Source: Tretioscincus oriximinensis (taxonomy: Eukaryota; Chordata; Lepidosauria; Squamata; Gymnophthalmidae). Taken from it: a DNA stretch of 64,000 nt. The stretch's first letter is position 1; every line of letters starts with the position of its first letter. The stretch spans positions 1,072,485 through 1,136,484 of the forward strand of contig JAJVDF010000361.1 in the NCBI GenBank assembly GCA_022410635.1, written 5' to 3'. Below, one piece after another: positions 43,306-54,640 of this stretch. The position numbers were made by a program, and so were the translations under genes. The notes under the pieces were generated by a model that worked only from the letters and a program-made list of their open reading frames with translations, ran no database searches and was not told the DNA's origin.

Positions 43306-45042
43306 TTTTGCAGTTGCTTTTCAGTTCATTTATTTTCCAAGGCCTCCCTTTCTTTTGCTTTTACTTTCTTACTTAAAATATTGTTTCTGACTGGAAAGTC
43401 TCATGTGAGAATAGCTGCAGGATGGACATTGTAATGTGACTGCAGAACTGAACCCTTGGTTAGATAATGGCAGCCTGTTCACATGACTTGGACAACATGA
43501 AAATTGTCAAACTTTCTTGCCAAAGCAGTCTAGTTACTCATTTGTGCTGAATGTAGGATTGAGTTTTAAGAACAGGCATCTGTTAGGGGGTTTTGTACTT
43601 TGAAGGTCCATCTTGTTACTGCTTCACTATGTGTTTTGGTAGTCTTTGGCTTCATCAAAGTCCAATCTACATCTCACAAGCTAAAATAAGGCCTTTGGCC
43701 ATTAATGGAAGAGCTTGCACTTGTGTTTTACTTTTTGTAATATATATATATATATGAGTCAGTGCATTTATCCTGAAGGCTAAAGTTAGAGGGCTCTCAT
43801 CAGCAAGAACATTAAAAACATTTACATTTTCCTCTGAAATTTTAGTACTCCGTGCAAGGAAATTACTGGAAATGGCACTTAACCTTTATATGCCATGATC
43901 CTGGAATGTCTAAGTCCACACTTTCCACAGGCAGACTAATTAAGAAGTTTATATATGAAGCATTAATAATGCCAATAACAACTCCGAAACCCTAAATTAT
44001 TTGCAAGTGAACCTTTAGGAGTTAAATCTGTATCTTCTTCCAGTAATATTTAATGAAAACCTTCTATTTCATAAATTTTGTCTTAAAAATATATATTTTG
44101 CATAAAAAACTATTAAATGAATAAAATTGTTTCCATTCCCAATTCAGCTATTGGCTGAATATCTCAAAGGATTGTTTTAGCTTATATATGCATATATTCT
44201 TCAGGATGGTGATCATATAAAAGATTAATGAGCAGAGTGTGCTTGTTATAAAATATGAAATTTATTGAAGCAATTCATTTTAAAAAAATCCATAAAATAT
44301 TACAATCACTAATTCTGTAGGAAAAATGAAATATATTTAACAAATGGTTTGCAGTGTCCACATCTATCCAACTCTTTTGTAACCTAGAAATGATTGAAAG
44401 GTAAATCAAATAAAATTGTGTTTTTCATTCAATAGTCCTAATGAAAGTGAAACAAGATGCTTTCTCTGTATTTCTTCCCCATTGTCATCACTGACTTTTT
44501 TCTTAGAGAAAAAAAGGTTGAAATGAAATGAATCACCCCTCCATTCATATTTGAGATATGTTTGTCACTTAACCTATGAAAAGAGGCATATGGAACCTTG
44601 GAAGGAGTTTAGGCTCTGTGCCACCAACCCTATCTTTGAGATTTTCACTGTATTTTGATGGAGCCAAAATTCAAAATAATCTTCTATAATGGTGTATTTT
44701 TTCCTTTAACAGCATTTTTTCAGAATTGCTATTTTTACATCCCTAAAAAGGTCTCAGAATCAAAACATGAGCTGTACGAGACAGAAATCATGAATAATGT
44801 CTGTAGTTCCATTCTTTTATTGTACTTATCCTGTCCTTCTTTAAAAAGAGAAAAGAATTATAACATTTGTGGTTCTGAAAGTGGACACATGAGCCGAGAA
44901 GCTTCCTCTGTCCTGACACATTTGCAAAGAAAAAAGTATTATTAGATGAATGAGCCCTAAATATCACACCAGTTTCTAGAACAGAAACAACGTCTGACAT
45001 CCAGTGTGGCCTTATGGGAGAACCAGTTTGGACTTGTGGCTA
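43306..45042. other. AT-rich stretch without a supported feature
   Basis: Includes a short (TA)n run at about 43740-43756. No coding or repeat family recognised. Confidence 0.5.
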
Positions 45043-45050
45043 TGGTATCA

Positions 45051-45953
45051 TAGGCTGACCAGATTTTGTGAGACCCAAACNGGGATAATTAATATTAATG
45101 CTAATCTGCATATTCATAAATATACAAATTACCCACTAACATGCTTTCCTTTCCAAAATTCCCGCCCAAGAAATCGGTGAAGCATGTGAGAATTTTTTTA
45201 AGTGTTTGAGAATTTTTAAACTGAGAACTTTTGGAGTACATCAGAATTTTTTTATTTTTTTACAGAGGGAAAGGTGCCTTCAGAAGCTGTTCCCAGTTGC
45301 CAGAACCCACTAGTGGTGATGCAGCGAGTTAAAAAAAAAATGAATGTGAGAAAGTTTTGAAGTGTGAGAATTTTTATTTTTTACTGAGAGGAGAGTGCCT
45401 TCAGGAGCTGGTCACAGATGTCAGAGCCTCCTAGTGGTGCTGCAGTGATTTTTTTTTTCAAAAAATAAACAAATTTAAAAAATCTTTAAAAAAAAAAAAA
45501 TTCCTTACAAAAACCGGGGAAATGCCCACTCCCCCGTGAGGATGGGGTAGATACCCCAAAACTGGGTTCCCCCCAAAAAAGTGGGTGTTGGCAGTGCTTT
45601 TTTTCTAGACAAAAAGGTGACGGTACTAACGCCGGCGAGGGGGAGCGGCATTAGCGGCAGCAGCGGCGGGGGCATTAGGCCCCCTGCTGCCGCCGCTAAC
45701 GCCGCAGTATTGGTACCTTTTATTTAGGCGGGGGGGGCGGCGTTAGCGCAGGTGGCGGGCGCGTTAGCGGCGGCTGTGGCGGGGGGTGGTCTTAGCAGTG
45801 GCCGCCGCACCCCCATCACTGCTGCCCACACCGCTGCAGCTGCCGCGCCGCCGCCGCTAACGCCGCCCCCCCCCTCCCGCCTAAATAAAAGGTGCCGGTA
45901 CTGCGTACCGGCACATTCCGTCACAAAAAAAGCCCTGGGTGTTGGTCAGCCTA
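45051..45953. mobile_element. hAT-type MITE (family TAGGCTGACCA), host of a nested hAT
   Basis: Ends TAGGCTGACCAGATTTTGTG and, reverse-complemented, TAGGCTGACCAACACCC. TGGTATCA at 45043-45050 recurs exactly at 45954-45961. The interior carries two copies of a GTGCCTTCAG...CTAGTGGTG-TGCAG block (45269-45325, 45388-45450), where the copy at 17421 has one. A second hAT lies at 45592-45937. No transposase. Confidence 0.9.
45592..45937. mobile_element. GC-rich hAT-type MITE (CAGTGCTTTTTTT ends), nested copy
   Basis: Ends CAGTGCTTTTTTTCTAGAC and, reverse-complemented, CAGGGCTTTTTTTGTGACGG. GGTGTTGG at 45584-45591 is repeated exactly at 45938-45945. The interior is strongly CpG-rich with recurrent GCGTTAGCGG/CCGCTAACGC words in both orientations, a GGTACTAACGCCG block and an AAATAAAAGGTGCCGGTACT subterminal block. 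The open frames 45724-46078 are composition artefacts. Confidence 0.9.
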
Positions 45954-45961
45954 TGGTATCA

Positions 45962-47708
45962 GACTCTTATATGGTAGTCTCCCAGTACAAATTCACACTC
46001 CTGCATGATTCAGACTTCAGACTGTCTTCAGTTCTTCAAAGTATCTACTGCAAAGCTGCTCTGCGTGCCTCTGGGTAGAGAAAAGCATGATATATAAACC
46101 AACTGCTACTACTTTTTTTCTGTGCTTGGGATTTGTCACTGGTTCAGAAAGAGTCGTTCTCCAAGGAGTCTAAGGTGCAGGACAACAGCAAATATTTTAT
46201 TTAGATCACTCGGTTATCTTGGTGCTTCTGAACAATGTCCAAATTACAAAGGAAAAAGAGTTTAAAAAATACCTCCTTTCTGTTTTCTCAATACTGTAAT
46301 TTATTGTGAGTCTCAAATCTTTTATTATTAAGAGCTGGTGCAGAAACTAAATTTTGATTTTAAAATTGACATTCCTAAATGTTACATTCTTAGAATTAAA
46401 AGTCTCCCTGCCTGCCTGAAGTGACAAAAAGCTTAAACTATTGCATTTTAAAGTACTAATATTAAAATACAGATGAAACCATATAAGACTTTAGCTCCTC
46501 CACATTCCTGAATTATTTTGAACTTTATTCCATCTTTTTTTCACATTAACTCTTAGAAAATATATAAAGCTTATAGACTGGAACGTTATTGCTATTTAGG
46601 TTAGCTCATTGGTTTAACATTAATAAGAAAAACCTTCTGTATCTTACAGTGCGTTCTTGGTTACATTTGTTCCAACACAAGATTAAGGTTGCATCCACCC
46701 ATATTTTCTATGGTATCATAGCTTAATTGTCATGGATCTGCCTCATACAATATAATGGCAATGATTATATTATTTTGTTAGCACTTTTGTGCAACTTCTG
46801 TAACACAGTGTTCAGTCTTTTTATGATGATAATGTCAACTGCCCATTTCCTTGAAGACCTTTAGTCTGTCGTTCAGTAAGAAGAGAGGCTAGGAGGCAGA
46901 TTACCTGCTCTCCCCAGTTAAATTTCAACCAGATAAAGCAACAATGGGGTAGCAATTTTTTTAAAAAAAAAAAAAACACCTACAAACTTGCAAAACTCAA
47001 TTTTAAAAATGAGATTTCTGTCCTTGAATTTCTATGTGTGGTAACTAATGACAGGTTAGGAACTAGCCAATCACAAGTTAGGATTTATGGCAAGGTTTAC
47101 TGGGAAATGTTACCGAATTCATGGAAAAATTATTTCTTTCTGTTTGTGGACATTCGTCAGTGATAGCATAAGTCATTCATAGCATTATGTACAGAAATAA
47201 AACTACAAAAAGGCAGCCTTGATGAATCTGAATTACATAGAATTACCAGTAAGTTCATTAAGGAGACCAGCCTAAAACCTAGGAGTCCCTGGCGTCAAAT
47301 ATTATTAGGTCAAGAAGGATTAATATTTTATTTATTAGGTTTATAATTGAGGATTTCCAGGCCCTAATTCAGCTTACAAGGAATAAAATAAAGAACAAAT
47401 AATACAAATACAGTTTAGTAGAATTTATCCAATTCAAACCCTGTGAAAAAGCAGAGATGAAAAGGTGTGTTTTCAGTATTTTATAAAAATACATTTGTGA
47501 TGGAACTGCTCAAATTTCAATTGGTAGAGTGCTCTAGAAAATGAGGACTGCAATAAAAAAGGATGTCTGCTTGGCCTTGATTCTAATTGTTTTATGAGAG
47601 TTAGATGTTCTGAGATCTAATAGATTATGCACTGACCTTAGGCCAATNGTTATCACTCTGAGTGCTGGGAGGATAAAGGGACCAATAAACCAGGAGAAAA
47701 CACACTTA
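45962..47708. other. AT-rich stretch without a supported feature
   Basis: No coding pattern. A 14-A run lies near 46963. N at 47647. Confidence 0.45.
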
Positions 47709-48640
47709 CAGGCATGGTGGTGCAGAGATTAAGAATAGGTCTTTCAACAAAGAAGTCAGTTGTTCAAGGCCCATGGGGAGGGGTAAGCACCCTCTACTGG
47801 CCTTAGAGTCAGCCAACCTAGCTGTTTGAAAGTGAACAATTGCAAGTAGATGAATAGGTACTATCATCTCAATGTGATGGGGAAGATAGAATGTAAGCAT
47901 TACTCCCACCTGTCATAAATAAATGGAGGATAGCCCCCACCCTCTCCCATAGCAACTTTAAAACCACACCTAGATGGATAAAGCAGATAAAGAACATTTA
48001 TTAGAACAANCAAATAAGACAGTGAAGGGTTACAGAAAGAAAAGGGAAGGGAACGATCTTGCAGTGTGGGGTATCTGCAAACAATGGAGGCACAAAGAAT
48101 CACCATACCCATACTTTTATACCTCTATAATTGCCAACCACTGCCTTCTAACTTTCATTGGTCATTCTGTGATCATGGCAAGTTCTCACCCAATCACGAA
48201 CTGCCAGGTATGTATCGTCATACAAGCTGTCCCTATTACAGGTAGAGCCAGTCAATCACTGAATTGACCTTTCAACTCCCAGAACTAAGTTCTCTGTCAG
48301 TTCCTTTGTTCATTCACTCCTTTGGTTGTTACTTTTGGTCTTGTAGCAAAGTCTCTCAAACTGTACATCTCGTTCCCTGGCTAACTGCCAGCTTTATTCT
48401 CCCAGGCTAGAAGTCCCCTGCNTTGTATTCTAAANTACAAGGGTTCCTTGAATGTGCAGCTGACACCCAAGGATACTAATAGTTCCTTCACTCAATGCCA
48501 CAGACATCGTTACCCTTTTCTCATGATTGATTGATCATTGGAAATTCAACATCCACCCTCTATTTCTCACAGCCTTCAGGCAAAAAATTTGTAAGCCATT
48601 TTGAGTCTGGGTGAGAAAAGCAAGTTCCTCTTCTTATTTG
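47709..48640 (+). repeat. tRNA-derived SINE split by an LTR-like insertion
   Basis: The left part 47709-47898 has GGCATGGTGGTGCAGAGATT, GTTCAAGGCCC (box B), GGGGAGGGGTAAGCACC and GGGGAAGATAGAATGTAAGC. The right part 48573-48640 resumes at CTTCAGGCAAAAAATTTGTA and AGCCATTTTGAGTC. In intact copies these two parts are adjacent. Confidence 0.75.
47899..48572 (-). repeat. Probable solo LTR inserted in the SINE
   Basis: About 670 bp extra to the SINE. On the minus strand it has a TATAAAAG box (rc of 48114-48121) and AATAAA (rc of 47997-48002) about 120 bp downstream, roughly 100 bp before the end. Within it TGTGAGAAAT...TTTATGACA would give TG...CA ends. Only AGC can be read as a possible target duplication, so the class is uncertain. 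Confidence 0.5.
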
Positions 48641-49764
48641 TCTTTTTCTTCTTTGTCATCATCTCATCATTGTCATCGTTGTTGACATCCTGCCAATCTC
48701 AAGTCACAACACTTGTGCAGATGTAGGNTTTTTTTTAGGAAAGTACATATAATGGTTGATCTCCATGCCCATTTCCTGAACCTCTGGGGGGAAACATTAA
48801 AACTAGGGAATAAAAAAAATTCTGAGTCTGATTTTTTTTTGCTTGTGATTGGAATCCATTTTAAGGGACAGAAGTGTTTTGGTGCTCTTGACTTTATAGA
48901 ACCACTGCTGTGTGATCTCTGGCATATTTATGCTTACCATAATTATTTCAAAAACAGTGGAGGACAGAATCCAGAATGAGAAGCATCCAGTTCTTTATGA
49001 ACAACAAAAGACATAATTTATCCCCTGCTGATTTCATTCATTGTGTTTCTCATCATTTATAGTTCATCTTATATAACCAACAACACAATTTGCTCTCCCT
49101 TATTTGCTGTTTCAGATTCCAGTTCCAATCATCCCTTTATCTAAGCAAATTACATTTAGAACGAACATACTTTTTATTACCGGCACCTTGCTTTAGGGTA
49201 GAAGGATAAGATAAAAGCTTTGCATTAATATGCAGAAGTATTATCTAAAAACCGGAGAGCAGAGAAAGTGGCAGAAGAGAGAAAAACCTTTCAACATAGA
49301 TCTGAGGTACCATGACTAACTGTAACAAAGACCAATCATATGCTTTTCCCTTGTGCTAATCAGATAGACTAAGAGCTTCTTCGCATTTTGGCTGGAGATT
49401 GGCCCCAGAAATTGATAGCATTTCCTCCCAAATCATACCTATGGTGGACTGCTTAACTGCAGCCCACTTCATTCCAGAGTGGTAGGAACTTGCTTTAATT
49501 TGCTGAGGGGTTTGTGCATGCTCTATGCATACTATACAGACCATCCCCTTTCTTATTATGGTAAGTTAGGCCAGGCCAGAAAACATTATCTGTGCAGAAT
49601 TCAGATTTCAGTTTCCTGAGCCAGGAGGAGAATTCTGGCTACGTTGTCACCAGGGAAAAAACAGAGTTTGTTCAGAAAACTGTTTCAAATGCAGTTTAAC
49701 ACAATTCACATTAATCCAGCACCGATGACAATTCACTATGCCTGTGCTCTAATTGGACAGTGTC
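48641..49764. other. AT-rich stretch without a supported feature
   Basis: No gene or repeat recognised. An N next to an 8-T run at 48727. Confidence 0.45.
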
Positions 49765-49766
49765 TA

Positions 49767-50236
49767 CAGTGGTACCTCAGTTCTCGAACAGAATTCGTTC
49801 CGGCAGGACGGTCGAGAACCAAATTGTTCCAGAACCGAAGCAAGGCGCGCCTGGCCGAAAAAACGCACACTGATGACGCAAGCAAGGCGCGCCTGGCCGA
49901 AAAAACGCATACTGATGACGCAAGCAAGGCGCGCCTGGCCGAAAAAACGCATACTGATGACGCAAGCAAGGTGCGCCTGGCCGAAAAAACGCATACTGAT
50001 GACGCAAGCAAGGCGCGCCTGGCNGAAAAAACGCACANTGATGACGCAAGCAAGGTGCGCCTGGCCGAAAAAATGCATACTGATGACGCAAGCAAGGCGC
50101 GCCAGGCCGAAAGAACGCCGAAGGAAGTTCGAGTTCCAAATAGATGTTCGGATTCCAGGACAAAAGTTTCTGGAATCGCCTGGTCGAACACCGATTTGGT
50201 CGACATTCAAAGCGTTCGAGAACCGAGGTACCACTG
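49767..50236. mobile_element. TA-flanked MITE (CAGTGG ends), long form, 470 bp
   Basis: Opposite orientation to 18644-18903. Ends CAGTGGTACCTCAGTTCTCG and its inverse around GTTCTCGG/GAACCGAGGTACCACTG, with TA on both sides (49765-49766, 50237-50238). The flanking unique parts align with the short copy throughout. The extra length, 210 bp, is exactly five 42-bp units. The open frames of up to 205 codons on both strands arise from the repeat period being a multiple of three. Confidence 0.9.
49840..50120. repeat. 42-bp minisatellite, 6.7 units, inside the MITE
   Basis: Six full units start at 49840, 49882, 49924, 49966, 50008 and 50050, then a 29-bp partial unit at 50092. Each unit contains GGCGCGCC or GGTGCGCC, CTGGCCGAAAAAACGCA and TGATGACGCAAGC. 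Units differ by a few C/T transitions at CpG sites (GGCGCGCC to GGTGCGCC; CACAC to CATAC), plus two Ns. The short copy has one full unit plus the same partial. Confidence 0.95.
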
Positions 50237-50238
50237 TA

Positions 50239-52316
50239 TTTCCATCCCAGTTCAAGAGTAGCCAAAGGAATTGAGCGTTCTGGATAGTTTAACGAAGGAG
50301 ACCAGATAGTTTCAATGAAGAAAAGGTTTATTAACAAACAGTTCCCAAATAACTTACATTTCTTCTGGAATAGCTTTGGTTAATTGTGCTTTGCCTGTTT
50401 GGTTGTTTGACTTCTGGCTTTCATAAAAAGACAGTGGTGTTTTATGCATCTTGATTCTTTGTTGGCTGGCTGGCTACTGAACAAAGAACCACATGGAGAG
50501 GAAGAGACGGGGGGAGTGGACTAAAGGAAGCCTATCAGAATCCTACACTACAAATCCCATGAAGCTTCTCCCTAAAGGGGGCTTGCACTAATAATGCACA
50601 CAAACTAACTACATAACTTGTAGCACAGTGTCAGCTGTCCAGTCAGTGGCTGGCTTGTGGGTCTTCCGGGTCCTCATGAAGCAAGGAGAACCCCCAGGAT
50701 CAGAGCTCCTAGCAGTAAGGGAGTGGTTCTCCTGCCATTGCCAGCAAGGGAAATTTAAACTGTCAAAAGGCATCAGCAGCAATAATATATCAGAAGATGT
50801 TTCCCCTGCTGCCAAGGGACTGTTTCTGGATTTGGTACGAATCAGAAGAGTCCCAAGCCAGCCCACCCTGCAAAACCCAGCAAAACCAGAGATTTTTTTT
50901 TNAAAAAAATGGCACACCACCTATTCTTACTCAGCAAGCATGTAGCCTGACATATGCTTTTCCCCTGCCCTGCTAGGCCACTAAAATGGGGATGGGAAGG
51001 AGGAGAAACAGCAAAATGATTTTAAATCCACTTCACTGTTTTCCAAACCATCCCCCCCCCCAGTTGGAATGGAGCCTCCATGTCTTCCTGCTTTTTGAAT
51101 CCCCCAGTGATCCACTTCAATGGGGTAACAGGCACTGTGCGTATTACCACTTTGGTGAGCAAATATCTTTTTAGAAATGATTTAAACTTGCTGCAGGTGA
51201 CAATTGCCAAATATGTTTACTGAATGGCTAAATTGTGAGCAACTTGCTTGTGGGATTTAAGGCTCATTTTGCCTTCATGTGCATTATGGTCCTAGCATGC
51301 AAAACATATGTGTTTTGTATTCTAACTGTCTACAGATGCATCCTAGGTAGCTTAGAGTCTAAGTCTATTCTGCCTTTATCTTTCATGGATGTTTCTGCTT
51401 ATGGCCCAATATGTTTAATGGAATCAATTTTCATGTAGTTTTGCTCAGAACTGTAGTCTGAATAGAAACTTCCCTCCATTAGTTACATCTTCTGTAACCC
51501 CTAGTATCCTTTTAGCTGCTCCCCATTAGTCCCAAAAAGGCACCTGCCACCTCTGGGTTTAACTTTCCCCAATTTCTGTCCATTCTGTAGTCTAAAATAT
51601 TACAGCGAAGAAGCAGTTCTAACAGCTGCACATGAAAACTAGGTTACCACTTAAGGGGGGAAAATGTGTCCTTTGCTAACAGGGCACAGTAATTCTTTGA
51701 TGTATATCAACTAATTTGTAGGACTAGAGATACCTAAGCACAGCAGTAAATACAAAAGGAACAACTTGTCTAAAAGGATAAAGGAAGAGCTAAACTGTTG
51801 AAGGCAGTTGGTTTTTTATTATTATTTGCACTAAACCTAAGTGAATTCACCTAGAAAACTACTCAGCAGGCTACATTTCGACTTTACCAGGATAAAATGG
51901 ATTACAGAGTGATAACTGAAATGGGCAGAAAGTACTGTTAGCTAATATAGTGTTTTATATCTTGTTTTCTTGTTTTGTTCAAAGAAAAGTAATAAGAAGT
52001 TTTGATAACAATTGCAGGAGAAACAACCAAAGTGAGAAACAGCAAAGGTGCCGAAAGGTGTTGTCAGACACCTAATGAAAAAGAAGAAAAGCAACACCTA
52101 GTTCAACTTCCCCAAGGTTACAACATCCAGTTCATAGTGTTCAATTTTTCCTATCCAGCCTTGCCTGTTTAGAAAGATAATGGCATTGGCTATTGATCAA
52201 AAGATACTGCCAAACACTTGGACTATTTCCCACTTGGACAATGACCCACTGTAACAAAAACGAGTGGGGACTTGGACTTGTGTTTTTCTTCTTTATTTTT
52301 AAAACAATATGTTGAA
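50239..52316. other. Stretch without a supported feature
   Basis: GC content is somewhat higher at 50600-50900, where a 100-codon frame is open on both strands, but no motif is seen. N between T and A runs at 50902. Confidence 0.45.
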
Positions 52317-52481
52317 CATAAGAACATAAGTAGAACCATACTGGATTGTGCCAGAGCCCATCTAGTCCAGCATTCTGTTTCATACAGAGGCCACCAGATG
52401 CACCTGGGCAGTCTGAACAGAAGGAAGCAAAATATGCACCTATTCATGACTCCCTGCAAATGGTATTTCAGGAGTACTGAC
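52317..52481 (-). repeat. CR1 LINE 3' UTR fragment
   Basis: AACATAAGAACATAAGTAGA, then ACTGGATTGTGCCAGAGCCC, CCAGCATTCTGT, GCACCTGGGCAGTCTGAACA and CTCCCTGCAAATGGTATTTC are collinear with 22427-22595. It stops where the LTR at 52482 begins. Confidence 0.85.
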
Positions 52482-53155
52482 TGGAATACAGTCCCATTTA
52501 TTATTGGTAGATAATAAATATATTTATTATCTTGTTATATTGTTAAGGCATTGGTATTTTTTATATTTATATGTGTGTTGATAGGATAAATAATAATAGA
52601 ATGGACAACAATGCGGATTTGCACTTCCAGGTATGCTGCCACCACTTCCCTCGGAAGAAAATTAAGGAGTGAAAACTATACAAGATTGAGCCCCTTTACT
52701 ATATAATAAAGACTTCTCCAAATAATAAAGACTTCTCTGTTTTAAAACACATAAAACAGCTTTATTAATATAAAGTAACAGACAAACTCAAACTCAAAAG
52801 AATCCAAATGATACAAATTAACAAAACTGGCTATGGAAAGGGACCGAGACTTTAGAATGTCTCCCAGGTGAAGCTTTCACACCTAGCTTGCCTGCATTCA
52901 AGTTCTTTCTCAGATCTACCCCTTCTGATCCTTACTCCCTCAACATACAGTACCTGTTTACGGATTTTATTAATTTTCAGTACTCCTCAGAAAACCTTAT
53001 TCACGCATCTGTTTGGCTTCAAGCCCAAACAACAACCTCTTTCACACATAACTCACACCTCCCTGTTCTAGACTCCAAGCTCCGCCCCCAGTGCTCAACT
53101 TGGTGGCTCTTAGAATTTAAAGGAGCCACGTCCCAATTAGACTGATTTCGTTACA
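52482..53155 (-). repeat. LTR, family L1A copy 2 (probable solo LTR)
   Basis: Collinear with 30930-31647, including GCTGCCACCACTTCCCTC, AACAGCTTTATT (AATAAAGC on the minus strand), AAGCTCCGCCCCC (GC box) and a right end GATTTCGTTACA. It abuts a CR1 fragment that ends abruptly at its left border, as if inserted in it, but CR1 does not resume on the right. Confidence 0.6.
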
Positions 53156-54417
53156 CCCACTTCAGATAGTCCAATCTGTCTTGTTTGTCATAATAAAAGG
53201 GGAGGGGAGGGGGCGCTTCACTGAAAGAAGGGACACAGTCACACATGTGCTATTAAGCAATCCTTAGTCCTGAAGGACAGGACTGAAAAGCAGAAACACA
53301 TGTTATTTGAACATGACAGAGTACCTGTTTTTTCTGGTTGTGAATTCTGTTCTTCGGGACTTATAACTGTTTCTAATAGCAGCCAAGCAGCAGATGTGGT
53401 CTGTTTCTATATGTGAATACAGTGTACATTATTTTAATGTCTATGCAAACATTTTTGGTAATCCAACCTGGTGAATTCAGTGTATATGTTTTTTATTGAT
53501 GCAAAAACATGTTTTCTTAATGGAAAATCACTACTTAGCAATAAAATCTGTGTTCTTATAGTAAAGCTTATTATTCCACACTGCATCACTTAGAAGGATG
53601 GCAAATAATGGGGAATGAAGAGCAGAAGCAGTTTATAGTGGAAGGGACATTTTAAATGTCTCAACTGCACCAGGCACATGGACTCAAGGAGAGGACAGAA
53701 ATGATTCTATTTATAACTGCAACCACACAGTGCTAGCTATACATTCCTTATTGCCTGTCTAGATCTTTTGCTGACGTCATTAGAGAACATTATTGGAATG
53801 ATGAAAGGATGATGTAATGGACACACAGAACTGTGACCAATTCTTAAATCTCTCTGGTTTAATTCCCAGAAGATGGGAAGTAATATTTCTGGAGAAAATG
53901 AGAATAAAACAGCATCTAGTAGATGTCATCCACTTTAATTTTCTAGTAGCTTTGATCATCGAAGATTTTTTCAGTAACTTTAATTGCTTTGTGGCCTGAT
54001 CATCTATCTGATTTTAGATCTTTTTCAGTGCATACTCAGCATGTCTCAGGTTTAACAGCTCATACTCAATTTTTCAATTCAGATTTTTTTATCGACTAAA
54101 TCCCATGGTTCTGGATTTTCCTCAGTAAGAATATGAAATAATGAGTTGTGATCTGAAAATATTGAATTTAAACAAAATTGAGAGTGTGTACCAAGAGAGG
54201 GAGGCAACTAGACACATTCCCAAATAACACATTTTATGGATAAGCAAATATGGATGGTTAATAACCCAAATAATAGCCTGTTTTCTTGGTATCAGAATCT
54301 GTTCAACATTTTCAGTTGACAAGTTATAAACATTGAACTGGCATTCAACAAATGCAAACTGGCATTCCACATAAGTGATCCAGATTATAGAATTAAGATC
54401 ATACAATAAATTCCAAG
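53156..54417. other. AT-rich stretch without a supported feature
   Basis: GGGGAGGGGAGGGGGCG at about 53202 is a short G-rich run. Otherwise nothing recognised. Confidence 0.45.
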
Positions 54418-54640
54418 TCTAGCAAGAAGGTTTGTAGCACTCGGAGACTAGCAAGAGAAAGCTAGATGGCATGAGCTTTTGTAGAAACTTCTATTTCTTC
54501 AGACATCCTGGCATCTGAAGAAGCAGACGTGTCTATGAAAGCTCATGCCATGTACCTTTCTCTTGTTAGTATCCAAGTTTTACAAGCCCCCCTTGCTGGA
54601 CTTTCCAATAAGACTTACATGGCTATTTCTCTGAAATAAA
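54418..54640. repeat. Hammerhead-type repeats, head-to-head inverted pair
   Basis: Left unit (minus, about 54418-54503) and right unit (plus, about 54509-54640) face each other. In the right unit TGGCAT (54509-54514) pairs perfectly with ATGCCA (54545-54550) as helix I. CTGAAGA is at 54515-54521, a decayed GCAGAC/GTCTAT helix II follows, then GAAA at 54537-54540 and the palindrome AGCT with a C at the expected cleavage position (54544). Both units continue into GTTAGTATCC/CTAGTCTCC and TACAAGCC-type 3' parts. Confidence 0.7.

Noticed and set aside
45592..45937. CpG island marking a gene promoter
   Set aside because: The CpG-rich interval coincides exactly with a MITE bounded by GGTGTTGG duplications, and no exon follows.
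45724..46078. Alanine/proline-rich frames on both strands
   Set aside because: Composition artefact of the CpG-rich interior of a hAT MITE with exact target duplications.
49840..50120. CRISPR-like array of regularly spaced repeats
   Set aside because: Units are directly adjacent with no unique spacers, and the context is a vertebrate MITE.
49644..50261. Long frames of 156-205 codons on both strands with 14-residue repeats
   Set aside because: The period of the 42-bp minisatellite is divisible by three, so several frames stay open on both strands. The segment is a MITE with inverted ends and TA duplication.
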